NCBI GenBank assembly: GCA_019634625.1
Contig: JAHCBA010000008.1
Coordinates: 124,001 to 188,000 of the forward strand
Origin: Verrucomicrobiia bacterium
Lineage (GTDB): Bacteria; Verrucomicrobiota; Verrucomicrobiia; Limisphaerales; CAIMTB01
Direction of reading: 5' to 3'
Length of the DNA stretch: 64,000 nucleotides
Shown: positions 48,101-57,200 of the stretch, one piece after another
Layout of the letters: every line of letters begins with the position of its first letter
Numbering within the stretch: position 1 is the stretch's first letter
The notes under the pieces: model-generated
What the model was told of the DNA's origin: nothing
Seen by the model: only the letters and a program-made list of their open reading frames with translations
Databases searched by the model: none
Made by a program: the position numbers and the translations under genes

Positions 48101-50460
48101 GCGGTGGCACCTTTGGCGCCATCCTCTTGCGCTGCTCGATCGAGGGCAACTCAGCCGCCCTGGGCGGTGGAGTCCATCACGGGGAACTCGATCGATGCAC
48201 GCTGATCGGCAACTCGGCGGAGGACGGCGGCGGCGCCTACGATGCCACCCTCCGCAGTTGTGTCGTGATCGGCAATTCCGCCCGCAACCGGGGCGGAGGG
48301 GTGATCAGTTCCAGCCTGTACCAATGCACCCTGACCGAGAATACCGCCTCGGAAGGCGGGGGGGCGGCGGGCCGATGGACCGAGATCCCCGGATTGGGTT
48401 TCCAGGTGCCTCTGCCCTGCCGGTTGTTCAACTGCATCGTGGTGGGCAACACGGCGACGAATCCCACCCACGCCAACCATGCGATGGCGCAGTTCAGTCA
48501 TTCCTGCACCTCCCCGCACCCCGGCGGCGCCGGCAACCTCGACACCGACCCGCGATGGCTCACCGCCAGTCACCTCGCCCCCGATTCACCCTGCCTCGCC
48601 GCGGGCCACCCGGACCATGCCACCGGCCTCGACATCGATGGCGATCCCTGGGAATCGCCTCCGTCCATGGGCGCCGATCAGCCGCGCTCCAGCGGTCCCT
48701 TGAGCGTTCGAATCCTCGCCGCGACCCTGGAAGGGCGAAGCGAGGACACCCTGCGCTTCGTCGCGCTCGGCGCCGGTGCCCTCACCCGCACCGTGTGGGA
48801 CTTCGGCGATGGCATCACCTTCTCCAACGTGCCGGTGGCCACCCATGCCTGGATCCGTGGCGGCATCCATACCGTCACCCTCACCGGCTACAACGACACC
48901 CTGCCGGACGGCGTGCAGGACAGCGTTCAGGTGACGATCACCGAGATGTCGCCCCGCCCCAGCATCAGCGAACCCCTGGTGCCCTCGGCGGCGGCCCCTT
49001 ACGGCCCGGCGTTTGTTCTCACCGTCCATGGCACCGGCTTCACCCCAGGCAGCGTGGTGGCCTGGAATGGCCAACCGCGTCCCACCACCTATCTCAACCC
49101 CTGGCGTCTGACCGCAGTGATCGGCGCCGCCGACATCACCCGGCCCGGCACGGCGCATGTCACCGTCATCAATCCAGGAACTGCCGGCTCTTCCGAACCG
49201 GCGCTCTTTCCGGTGGCCACCCCGTTGCCCTCGGTGATCACCCGGCGATCGGATTATCCGGCGCCACCGGATATCATTGACCTGGTGGCGGCCGACCTGA
49301 ATGGCGACGGCTTTGCGGACCTCATCTCGGCCCATTGGCATACGAGCGAAGTGACGGTGATGATGGGGATGGGCGACGGCACCTTCCGTGCCGGAGATAC
49401 CTACGGGGCGTGCGGCGCCGCCGGATTGACGGTGGGCGATTTCAACGGGGACGGCGTGAAGGATCTGGTCGTGGCCGAACGGGCCTGTGGATCGATCCTG
49501 ATGCTGCTGGGAAACGGCGACGGCACCTTCTACGAAGCCGGGCGCTGGGACGTTCCGACCCTAGGTTATTACGGTCCCTACGCAGTGCTGGCCGACGATT
49601 TCGACCGTGATGGCCTCCTGGATGTGGTGTCCTCGAACGAGGGCGGGGCCAGTCTCACCGTCTTCCTCGGTCAAGGCGACGGCACTTTCCGTTCACAGCA
49701 TGTCATCGCCATCGGCCGTGCCTGCCGGAACCTGGCCGGCGGCGACTTCAACCGGGACCGCTACGCTGACCTGGCGATGGTGACCGAGGACGGCCACCTG
49801 TTCGTGCTCCTGGGCGTCGGCGACGGCACCTTCCTCGATCCGGTCGATTACGATCTGGAAGCGGAATGGAGCCTCGTTGTGGCGTCGGCGGACCTCGATG
49901 GCGACGGTGTGCTCGATCTGGCGGCCACGGCCGGCAACGACGCGCTTGCCCTGCTGTTTGGCAACGGGGATGGCAGCTTCCGGTGGGGTGGCCATTGGCC
50001 GATCGGGGTGATCCCACACTCCATCGCATGCGGCGACCTCAACGCCGATGGACGGCTCGATCTGGTGCTGGGCACCGGCTACCACGACACCCTCGCGCTC
50101 CTGCTCGGCAACGGTGACGGCACCTTTGCGGAGCCAGTGCAGTATCCGGGCCCCCCGAATCCCCGCGGCATTGCAGTCGGCGATTTCAACGCCGACGGCC
50201 GCCTCGATGTCGCCCTGGGCAGTCAGGGGAGTTCCGTCCTGTCGATCTACCTCCAGGCGACCGCCTCGTTCCTTGCGCCCCTCCAATCGGGCGAGTGGAT
50301 GGTGATCCGATGGAATGATGCGGCCAAGGGCCTGCGCCTCCAGCACAGTCCGACCCTCGCGCCCCCGCAATGGACCGATTTCCCGGGGACCGAGGACGTG
50401 ACCGGCATCGCCATCCTGCCCGTCCAGAGCAGCGGCTTCTTCCGTCTGGTGAAGCCCTGA
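42145..50460 (+). CDS. Giant multidomain exported protein (beta-helix, Kelch, LVIVD, Ig, PKD, IPT, FG-GAP)
   Basis: A 2771-residue surface or secreted protein. A signal peptide ends near residue 50. Domains in order: a right-handed beta-helix (about 50-486); an Ig-like domain (496-582); Kelch-type repeats with VLVAGG motifs (591-950); LVIVD-like propeller repeats (976-1569, DVRDPANPRLI, DIRDPLHPVPV); three Ig-like repeats each with ASSGLPV (1572-1809); a second beta-helix (1819-2182); PKD (WDFGDG, about 2210); IPT/TIG (2272-2357); six or seven FG-GAP repeats (2369-2706); and the C-terminal module ending SSGFFRLVKP. An AGGA site precedes the ATG at 42145. Large binding or adhesive function is likely; no enzyme motif is seen. 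Confidence 0.85.
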   Translation: MNPPHAAGQHPASGTLTSTRPGWRTFATHGLAVLCGLALHVILSSPAATNFVSARAQGRGDGSSWANAFTNLHLALARAQFGDSIHVAEGTYRSGAQGQDSFRMVDGVQIRGGYSGSTNNPFFRDPVRHRSILSGDGSRRVVMNENVGHRSVWDGFTITGGSADRGGGMFNRNAMIVVRDCVFEGNSAGERGGGVFNESSAALFDRCEFRNNNAFSGGGVSDDASTSLLIDCLFERNQGAYDAGAVFEWNSQALLSRCVFRNNWVWDTAGALGAQCQSRVFLVACTFEDNIAEAGSAGAIWNRMEGDITLDRCLFRGHRRGVIVNGMSSRLTALNCLFFENTSDRAGGVIDATERSTTVIESCTFASNTAPNGRAIAAGSWGTEPAFIEIINSILWNGGNEVWSQNNSTIRIRFSTVTGGYPGISNSAEDPRFVGSGDYRLQAGSPCIDRGDSLASGFRRDLDHRERPADGDGDGVAAWDQGAFERGGVLPRGPFMTFEPADVEAIEGTTLRLVGATAGTPYCSYQWRQWQTNSSRWVDLPGATEPRLILTNLQAVHAGRYRVVAWDTTGSVTSAVATVTVRPVPGFWVPAPSMASPRFRHTATVLADGRVLVAGGDTGNGRPLASAEIFDPGTDQWTTLRSMNEPRLHHEAILLPSGRVLVAGGTTEFGQTTASAELYDPSAGGWTRVSPMTTSRSSFTVVLLHGSRHPGKVLAIGGNSYPNGDRGAGSVDALDRTEVYDPVADRWSPTANLITGRTLSSPAAVPFADGSVLVVGNGSCCPLRWTAAPELAHPDLTRWESLDLKATRATQKTVLLSSGEVLVAGGLSGIHDRSIVTADAEIYNPATRTWRATGTMFTGRRDFTLTRLPDGEVLAAGGSSGWWERCRNLSNAELYNPVTGLWTPIAPLQVARALHTASRLPDGRVLIVGGQSRDLYCSGPVLASVEMYVPTALPQPPSLVLEARTVGQWPPLLKIPAWRLAVDQGRVFSLRLQGTFSCLGLDADDTPVELGRLEIPATLWDFDVEGDVALVTVAYLGQLLFIDVRDPANPRLILTHTPPRPPRLVRIRDGHAFVLAHDGTLDILDIRDPLHPVPVGSLATLATDAFDLHITETDAWLVSDFASPPGNVRRIDIRNPSAPIDRTPGELPNLGRIDSSVRIRGAVLYGTSLVQGGLRVVSLQNPDQPVLLGTVPFTQGARRFALGLSIAAVPASGGVQMLGLTDPRQPRPIATLVSRGGAEDVAWDGARFWIAGPAGITVVDPAHLPLHPDFVPTLPLSRREFCAVDVQDNLAAVASETLGVTFFDVSRPKRPRPLSFIPIPDARDIRLEGPWAHVASASEPGYTLLDIRNPANPLPVAHAVIDRAHGVDIRGTNAFLGMLRGGLRVLDLTRPGEPIQVASIFTRFPTNRIRIAGEHAWVSGHGGFEVFDIRQPVSIGWLGRYETTNALAELDIAGSLACLATSSGALLGFDISRPEDLRPVWSTSAGSPVITLAASEQMAVAIAQTSPNRLIAVPLGSPGAPEVASLEIEPGGLRALALQGSRAFLTDGPMGLRILDLRIGRVQTLEFPLPAERFVDDLPLELHPIASSGLPVTFSVLSGPARLENHLLIPTGPGQVILRAEQAGNDLWQPVSIQVSIQLLRRPQTIAWIQAPTGPLEMGQTYFIEAVASSGLPVAVRVAQGNAELSTNQFTPTGRGVLSLSALQVGDDTWEPASAEVAFQVSGWPQSIEWMDPSPTQLQVGETYSLDAVASSGLPVTVSISSGFATLDANQLRPAFRGTLVVRAAQAGDLRWEPITRDRVFEVAGPPQALLVWQESPNPTPPYDTWANAARTLPNAIALAAPDDLVLVTNGVYRTGSMATPDGPSRVAIPDGVIVRSVHGPQLTVIEGDPSGIRCVHLGDGAVLSGFTLRQGRAEAGGAVFSTSPRSLLTDCILTDNSASTHGGGAVGGTLQTCTLSANRAPVGGGASGSRLEDCVLRANIAEYGGGGTFGAILLRCSIEGNSAALGGGVHHGELDRCTLIGNSAEDGGGAYDATLRSCVVIGNSARNRGGGVISSSLYQCTLTENTASEGGGAAGRWTEIPGLGFQVPLPCRLFNCIVVGNTATNPTHANHAMAQFSHSCTSPHPGGAGNLDTDPRWLTASHLAPDSPCLAAGHPDHATGLDIDGDPWESPPSMGADQPRSSGPLSVRILAATLEGRSEDTLRFVALGAGALTRTVWDFGDGITFSNVPVATHAWIRGGIHTVTLTGYNDTLPDGVQDSVQVTITEMSPRPSISEPLVPSAAAPYGPAFVLTVHGTGFTPGSVVAWNGQPRPTTYLNPWRLTAVIGAADITRPGTAHVTVINPGTAGSSEPALFPVATPLPSVITRRSDYPAPPDIIDLVAADLNGDGFADLISAHWHTSEVTVMMGMGDGTFRAGDTYGACGAAGLTVGDFNGDGVKDLVVAERACGSILMLLGNGDGTFYEAGRWDVPTLGYYGPYAVLADDFDRDGLLDVVSSNEGGASLTVFLGQGDGTFRSQHVIAIGRACRNLAGGDFNRDRYADLAMVTEDGHLFVLLGVGDGTFLDPVDYDLEAEWSLVVASADLDGDGVLDLAATAGNDALALLFGNGDGSFRWGGHWPIGVIPHSIACGDLNADGRLDLVLGTGYHDTLALLLGNGDGTFAEPVQYPGPPNPRGIAVGDFNADGRLDVALGSQGSSVLSIYLQATASFLAPLQSGEWMVIRWNDAAKGLRLQHSPTLAPPQWTDFPGTEDVTGIAILPVQSSGFFRLVKP

Positions 50461-50686
50461 TGGGGGGGCGAATGGGGAATGGCGAATGGGGGCCGTGGCG
50501 CTTGGGAGCGCCGGATTCAATCCCATGGCTGCCCACGTCATCACCCCGTGCGAACCGCCTCGCAGTTACACTCGTCAGTCCCGGTGACGGGACTTCCAAC
50601 GCGCAAAGGAAAGCACGCTGTGCGACTCCCCCCATCAACCAGACGCAGGCCGTTCAAACCGGCAGACCATTCACATGGTACACCCT

Positions 50687-52975
50687 ATGAAAACCGACCT
50701 TGTCATCCTGTCAGCCAACCTGCTCCTGACCACTGCATTGGCCACAACCGAATTCCAGGTGACCTTTCTGCCCTCCAGTTCGGCCACGTATCAGAAAGGA
50801 TTCTTCCACAGCGATCCACCTGGTGCATCAGAGACCGCGGACCCCGCCGGGCCATTCGACGGCAAGCCGTGCGCATTTATGGGATATCATTCAGGGGGAA
50901 GTCAGGAGCACATTGGAAATGAATACTTGATCTACCGAATGCAACTGGATTTTGCCCGCGACGTCTATTTCGATTCCTTCTACGAGATCGCCAATGGGGC
51001 TCAATTATCCACCTCGTTCCTTCGCGTCCTCACCACGAACAGGGTCGTGCTTCGCCAGATCGCGCTTCACGAAGCGGTTAATGTTACGACCACAAATCGA
51101 ATTCATGTCGGCCTCGTCGGGCGTTCGTTCATCATCGATTGCTTCGACCAAAGCACTACTTACCGCTGGCGAGGGCGTTTTGGTGTCGCCTATTTGAATA
51201 CATTGCCTCTGACGGTGCCGACCTTCATTCACCATCCCCTCGACCAGGAAGTACTCGCGGGAGCCACCGTGCAGATCGAGGCCAGTGCCCTTGGTCCGGC
51301 GCCCTTGAACTATCGCTGGCAGTTCAACGGCGTGGATCTGGTGGACGACGGGAAAATATCCGGCAGCGGCACCAGCACTCTCCAGATCCAGGGCGTGGAC
51401 CTGGGAGACGCCGGCGCCTACAGGGTCGTGGTGAGCAACGCCCACGGTTCGATCACCAGCAATCCCGCCCTGCTCTCGGTCCTTTTATTGTCACCCGCGA
51501 TCACAAAGCAGCCTGAGCACCGAATGGTGGTCAGCGGAAGTTCGGCAGGCTTTACCGTGGCGGCCCACGGCAGTCTGCCGTTGACATTCCAGTGGCAGCG
51601 CAACGGGGCGGACGTTCGGGAGGACGGACGCATCACCGGCTCCCGAACCCCCTCGCTGGCCATCGCTGCCGCAGGTCTCGATGATCTCGGGATTTACACC
51701 GTAACGATCCGAAACGATTACGGCTCCGTGACCAGCATCCCGGCAGCGCTAACGGTGGTCCTGCAGCCGCCTGACATCATCTCCGATCCTGAGGATCAAG
51801 AGGTGTTCAGCGGTTGGGAGGCCGTGTTCAGCGCCACCGCGGTTGGGAGCTTGCCGCTCCATTACCAATGGTATCGGGACGAACTGCTGCTCGTTGACGG
51901 CGCCCGCATCCGCGGCGCACAGACGGCGACCCTGACCCTCGCGGACACTGAGCCGCTCGACCTCGGTCACTACATGGTTGAGGTCCGCAATGCGTATGGC
52001 GCGACGCTGAGTTTTCCTGCGCGACTGACGGTCATCATGGCGCCGCCTGGAATCACATCGGAACCGCGGGCGCAGCGGGTCGCCTTGGGTTCGACAGTCA
52101 TCCTGCAGGTCGCAGCCATGGGTAGCCTGCCGTTGAGCTATCAATGGGAGCGGGACGGCATCCCCGTCGTGGATGGAGCAACCACATCCGGAGCGGCCAC
52201 GAGCGCGCTCACGCTATCGGGCCTTGGCATCGGGGAACTGGGCGACTACCGCGTGATTGTCCAGAACCCGTTAGGCTTGCTCCCGAGCAAGTCTGTGTCC
52301 GTGTCCACGTTCGGCGCAGTGCTGCGCATCCGGAGGCGAGGCGATGAAGTGGTGGTTTCATGGAGTGAAGCAGGCAACGGCGCGAGGCTCCAGAAGACCA
52401 GCAATCTGGCGAGCCTAGACTGGCTGGATATACCTGAATCGGAGTCGCAGGCGAGCATCGCATTGCCCTTGGAGCCTGAACCCGCCTTCTTCCGCTTGTC
52501 ACAGAGCCTTCGGCAGATTCGGATCGATTTCGAGGATCTGCCGAGGCTTACTTACCTCACCGATCAGTATCAAGCTTTGGGTCTTCTCTTCTCGGCGGAT
52601 GGGGATGCGGGAAAGATCCTCAATCACACCGACGGCGACGAGGGCACGGCGGACTTCGGTTCCTCCGGTCAGCAGTCCTATAATTGCGGCGGATGGGGCT
52701 TGACGAAGATTGCGTTCTTGAAACCGGTGTTTCGGGTCGGGTTTCGCGCAGGTGATGGCGACTGGCCCTCGGAATCGTTCGTGATCCGGTTCTACTCATT
52801 GACGGGCGTGTTGTTAGCCGAACAATTTCACACCACCCACAGCGGACCCATCGGGGGTGGAGTGGATGTCGCCTACGAACACCCCGATGGCATCGGCGGA
52901 ATCGAGTTGAGGGGCAGCCCGGGGAGTGAAAGCGGCTTCCAGATCGACGATCTGACTTTTTCGATCGCACTCTAG
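50687..52975 (+). CDS. Exported protein with four Ig-like domains
   Basis: A 762-residue secreted protein. A signal peptide covers about residues 1-20. An unrecognised N-terminal domain is followed by four Ig-like domains at about residues 178, 268, 362 and 453, each with the W-x-x-N/D-G ... D-x-G-x-Y pattern (YRWQFNGVDLVDDG, FQWQRNGADVREDG, YQWYRDELLLVDG, YQWERDGIPVVDG). A copy of the short module (TSNLASLDWLDIPES to PAFFRLSQ) sits at about 545-605. A C-terminal jelly-roll-like domain ends FQIDDLTFSI. Third codon positions are less GC-rich than in its neighbours. ATG at 50687; another at 50675. Confidence 0.8.
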   Translation: MKTDLVILSANLLLTTALATTEFQVTFLPSSSATYQKGFFHSDPPGASETADPAGPFDGKPCAFMGYHSGGSQEHIGNEYLIYRMQLDFARDVYFDSFYEIANGAQLSTSFLRVLTTNRVVLRQIALHEAVNVTTTNRIHVGLVGRSFIIDCFDQSTTYRWRGRFGVAYLNTLPLTVPTFIHHPLDQEVLAGATVQIEASALGPAPLNYRWQFNGVDLVDDGKISGSGTSTLQIQGVDLGDAGAYRVVVSNAHGSITSNPALLSVLLLSPAITKQPEHRMVVSGSSAGFTVAAHGSLPLTFQWQRNGADVREDGRITGSRTPSLAIAAAGLDDLGIYTVTIRNDYGSVTSIPAALTVVLQPPDIISDPEDQEVFSGWEAVFSATAVGSLPLHYQWYRDELLLVDGARIRGAQTATLTLADTEPLDLGHYMVEVRNAYGATLSFPARLTVIMAPPGITSEPRAQRVALGSTVILQVAAMGSLPLSYQWERDGIPVVDGATTSGAATSALTLSGLGIGELGDYRVIVQNPLGLLPSKSVSVSTFGAVLRIRRRGDEVVVSWSEAGNGARLQKTSNLASLDWLDIPESESQASIALPLEPEPAFFRLSQSLRQIRIDFEDLPRLTYLTDQYQALGLLFSADGDAGKILNHTDGDEGTADFGSSGQQSYNCGGWGLTKIAFLKPVFRVGFRAGDGDWPSESFVIRFYSLTGVLLAEQFHTTHSGPIGGGVDVAYEHPDGIGGIELRGSPGSESGFQIDDLTFSIAL

Positions 52976-53090
52976 CTCGATACATTGGGATCGCATCATC
53001 CGCCAAGTCCCCAAGTCTTAACGGACTGAAGGTACGCAGGTCGGCGGGAGTGCACTCTCATACCCCCCGTCGAGCGGACCGAAACGATGC

Positions 53091-53150
53091 CGATGGCGAT
53101 TCCGACCCCGACCCCGATTCGAGGATCAAGATTATGATCAGGATCAGGAG
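53091..53150. repeat. Period-6 GATNNN/TCGGNN tract, locus 3
   Basis: Hexamers GATTCC, GACCCC, GACCCC, GATTCG, then AGGATC, AAGATT, ATGATC, AGGATC, AGGAG follow with a 6-base period. It is the same family as the tracts at 4.4 and 33.3 kb (complementary strand). It directly precedes palindromic repeat copy E, in the gap between the Ig-like protein gene and the sigma factor gene. Confidence 0.75.
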
Positions 53151-53158
53151 TGAGAGCC

Positions 53159-53394
53159 GTGCATCCCGGAGTTGTGGGTGAGGGGAGGCAGCGAGTCCAC
53201 ATTCCAAAACACCACCCCCTTGCGGCCTCGTGGAACTCGACCCTCCGATTTCACCACCCCGTTTCACCCTTCGGAGGGACGAGCTCCGCGAATCCTCATC
53301 CCAACGCGCCACACGGTTGCGGCCTCGTGGAACCCGGCCGTCCGAGGCGAGGCTTCGCAAAGTCTGCACCTCTCCCCGCAACTCCGGGATGCAC
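53159..53394 (+). repeat. Long palindromic repeat, copy E with internal duplication
   Basis: The outer arms are intact (GTGCATCCCGGAGTTGTGGG to CAACTCCGGGATGCAC), but the copy is 236 bases. A central segment of roughly 80 bases is duplicated in diverged form: the stretches ACATTCCAAAACACCACCCC / TTGCGGCCTCGTGGAACTCG and TCATCCCAACGCGCCACACG / TTGCGGCCTCGTGGAACCCG are clearly related. It lies 116 bases upstream of the sigma factor ATG. Confidence 0.9.
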
Positions 53395-53510
53395 CGGATG
53401 GAGAGAGCCCCCCCCGGGGGGGGAAATGAGGGTGGTCCCCAAAGGGTTGACGGGCGTCTCGAGGATCCAGACCGTGTCCGCATCATCCTGGGGCGGGCAG
53501 CGCCTGGTTC

Positions 53511-54254
53511 ATGAAATCCTCGGAATCCGCCAGCAATCCTGCCGAGTTCACGTTTGGAACCACCCACTGGAGCGTGGTCCTGGCCGCCGGGCAGGGCGAT
53601 TCACCATTGGCGGAGGTGGCACTGGATCGACTCTGCCGCGCCTACTGGTATCCGGTATTTGGGTTCATCCGGCATCATGGCCATCCTGCGGAGGAAGCGC
53701 GCGACCTGACGCAGGAGTTCTTTGCCCGCCTTCTGATCCGGGGCGGCATCGGCAAGGCCGATCCATCGCGCGGGCGATTCCGGGCCTTCCTGCTGACTTC
53801 GATCCGGAACTTCCTCTCCGACGCCTGGGATTGGCAGCGGGCGAAGAAGCGCGGCGGGGGGCTCCGAACCATTTCCCTGGAGGAGTTGGGATGCTGGGAG
53901 GATTGGATGGTGGACTCGGACGCCACGGCATCCCCGGAGCAGGTTTTCGATCAGGCCTGGGCGGGTTCCGTCCTGCGGAACACCTGCAGCCACCTGCGGG
54001 ATGAGTATGCCGCAGCGGGCCGGACGGATCGGTTCGAGGCACTGGAGCCGTATCTTCCCGGTGGGAATGCGGAGGAAGCAGGCAGGGGGTTGGGGCAACG
54101 CCTGGGTTTGACCGAGGCGGCCCTGCGCTCCGAGGTGCACCGGCTGCGCCGACGCTTCCGCGCCCTGCTGCGGCGCGAGGTGGCGCATACCGTGGCCACG
54201 CCCGAGGAGATCGACGGGGAGATCCGCTATCTCATGCAGGTGGTTGCCGGGTAA
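53511..54254 (+). CDS. ECF-type RNA polymerase sigma factor (PVC type)
   Basis: A 247-residue sigma-70-family factor. FGTTHWSVV (about residues 15-23) and ALDRLCRAYWYPVFGFIRHH (about 37-56) open region 2, which continues through EARDLTQEFFARLL and RFRAFLLTSIRNFLSDAWD (about 88-106). Region 4 is near LTEAALRSEVHRLRRRFRALL (about 200-220). The form with FGTTHWSVV is widespread in Planctomycetes and Verrucomicrobia, usually next to a Ser/Thr kinase, as here: the kinase gene starts 16 bases downstream. It probably directs RNA polymerase to a regulon controlled by that kinase. Confidence 0.93.
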   Translation: MKSSESASNPAEFTFGTTHWSVVLAAGQGDSPLAEVALDRLCRAYWYPVFGFIRHHGHPAEEARDLTQEFFARLLIRGGIGKADPSRGRFRAFLLTSIRNFLSDAWDWQRAKKRGGGLRTISLEELGCWEDWMVDSDATASPEQVFDQAWAGSVLRNTCSHLRDEYAAAGRTDRFEALEPYLPGGNAEEAGRGLGQRLGLTEAALRSEVHRLRRRFRALLRREVAHTVATPEEIDGEIRYLMQVVAG

Positions 54255-54270
54255 CCCGGGAGTTGCGTCG

Positions 54271-57200
54271 ATGAAGGCTCTTCACTGTCCGAGGTGTGGC
54301 GGGCGGTTGTCCGCCGGGCGTCCGGGATCCGGGTGTCTCCATTGCCTCCTGCAAATGGGGTTGAGCGACGACCCGGAATCGAGGGAGGGCGCCGACTCCG
54401 AGGGACCGGAGGATGCAGGGGTGGGGGGTGATGGCATGCCGGCGGCGGATGAGGTGCGGGAGGTGCGCCGGTTGGGCGACTACGAGTTGGTGGAGGAGAT
54501 TGGCCGCGGCGCGATGGGCGTGGTGTACCGGGCGCGGCAGGTGCGGCTGGACCGTTGGGTGGCGGTGAAGCTCCTGCTGGTGGGGCGGTTTGCCAGTCCG
54601 GAATCGGCACGGCGCTTCGAACGCGAGGCGCAGGCCTCGGGGCGGCTGCAACACCCGAACATCGTGCCCACCCACGACTACGGGGTGTGCGAAGGACAGC
54701 CCTACATCTCGATGGACTGGATCCAGGGGGTGAATTTATCGGAACTGATCCACAACCGCCCGCTGGCCCCGCGACGGGCGGCGCGACAGGTGATGGCCCT
54801 GGCCCGTGCCGTGGGCTACGCGCATGGGCAGGGGATTCTCCATCGGGATCTCAAACCCTCCAACGTGGTGATCGATGCGCAGGATCAACCGCACCTGACG
54901 GACTTTGGACTGGCCAAGCGGCTCGGGGAGGCGCTGGACCTGACCCTGACCGGCCAGGCGTTGGGATCGCCGAACTACATGGCGCCGGAGCAGGCGGCGG
55001 GCCGGCGTGAGGCGATCGGTCCGGCCATCGACATCTATGCGCTGGGGGCGATTCTCTATCATGGCCTCACAGGGCGTCCGCCGTTCTTTGCGGACAGTGT
55101 GACGTCCACGCTCCGGCAGGTTCAGGAGATGGAGCCGGTGCCGCCGCGGTTGCTCAATCCCGCCGTGCCGCGCGATCTCGAGACGGTGTGCCTGAAGTGC
55201 CTCGAGAAGCTCCCAGGACGACGGTTTGCCTCGGCGGAGGCGTTGGCGGACGAATTGGAGCGATTCCTGGAGGGGCGGCCCATCCGGTCCCGGCCGGTGG
55301 GTCTGGCGGCGCGGGGAGTGCGGTGGTGCCGTCGTCATCCGGGGCTGGCGGGTCTTGCGGGGGCATTGGGAATGCTGCTGCTCGTGGTAGGGGTGCTGGG
55401 GGCGTTCGCCATCGGACAGGCCTCCCGGGCCCGCGACGCGGAACACGCGGAGCGCCGGCAACGGCAGGTCGCGGAAAGCCTGGCGGAGGAGCAACGGGAG
55501 CGACTGCTGAGGTCGCTCCTGCAGACCGGCCGCCGTGCGCTCGACGACGGCGATCCAGCCCAGGCCCTGCTCTGGCAGGTGGAGGCGCTGGAACTCTCGA
55601 TGCACCAACCCGCCGAGGAGGAGGTGCACCGCCTCCGCATCGCCTCCACCCTCAGCCGTTGTCCGCATCCTGAACTCATGCTCCCCCACGCCGCGCCGTG
55701 TCTGCTGGTGGTGTTCACCCGCGACGGCCGACGGATCCTGACCCTGTCCGGGGAAGATCCACCGCGGGACGGGGCGGGTCTGAATCCGGAAGGAAGGCTG
55801 CACCTGTGGGACGTGGCCACCGGTCGACCGGTGTTTGCGCCGTTGCCCCATACCGCGCTCGGCTTCGGCAGCGGCGGCTACAAGGGCATCGGCATTCACT
55901 ACCACCCGTTCGATCCAACGGATCGACGCTTCTTCACCCTCGTGAGCCGCGGTGATTCGGTCTCGAACGTGCTCACCCGGGTCCAGGTCCACGACGCCGA
56001 CTCGGGCGACGTGGTCGGAACGCCCTTCGAGGTCGAGGGATTTGTTCCGTTCGCGGAGTTCAGTCCGGACGGAGCCCGGCTGGCCGTGGCCAGCGCGCAA
56101 CGGTTGCCCGGGATGAGTCAGCGGGGGGACGCCCAGGTCTGGGATGTGGCCACCGGGACTCGCGTAGGGCCGGTCATGCCGCATCCGGCGGGGGTCTCGG
56201 CGGTGCGGTTCGATCCGGAGGGCCGACGTCTGCTGAGCGGTTGCCGGGACGGGGCGGCACGCCTCTGGGAACTGCCTTCGGGCACCCTTCTCGTTCCCCC
56301 GATGCCCCACGGCGAGGGGGTGTTGCATGCCACCTTCGACCACGCCGGACGGCGGGTGGCCACGGTCGGCGTCGGTTCCTGTTATGCGCAGATCTGGGAT
56401 GCCGCCACGGGCGCGCCGCTCGTTCCCCCGCTTGGAAACATCCCTGTCCACTACCATGCCTACGCGTCCCGCTTCAGCGACGACGACCGCTGGCTCCTGA
56501 CCTACGGAAACCCGGGCTCGGTTCGGGTGTGGAACGTCGCAACCGGGGAGGCGGCGTTTCCCTGGGATCCCGAGTGGGGCGCGGCCGACGCCCGATTCCT
56601 CCCCGGCGGCCAGCGGTTCATCACCGTCGGGGGCGACGGCAAGATCCGGTTTTGGGGGGTGGAGGACGGCCGGCCCAAGGGGACCCCAATCCTGCAGAAG
56701 GAAGGCTTCGTTTCCCTCGCGCTTTCCCCTGACGGCCGGCGGGTGGCGGTCGCCTGCGGCAGCGGTCTGGGCCTGGTTTGGAGGCTGGATCCACCCGGGC
56801 AGCCGTCCGTGACGCTGCCTCATGGCGCGCCCATCCTGCATCACGCCCTGGACGCCTCCGGGCGCCTGGCCGTCACCGCGGCCAGCGACGGCACCACGCG
56901 CGTCTGGGATCTGGCCACGGCGCGTCCCACGGGAACTCCATTGGTGCATCCGAAGGGGGTCACGTCCATGGAACTCTCCCCCGACGGACGATCCATCGCC
57001 ACGGGCGGCATGGACATGACCGCGCGGCTGTGGGATGCCGGGACCGGTGCCCTGTTGGTTCCACCGATGGTTCACTCGAACCCGGTGTGGACCGTCGGGT
57101 TCGATCCCGAGGGACGTCGCCTGGTAACCGCCAGCGGCGTCGCGCCCTGGGTCCCGGTTTCCTTCTACATCAACCAGCCCGTCGTCCAGGGGCCCCGTGA

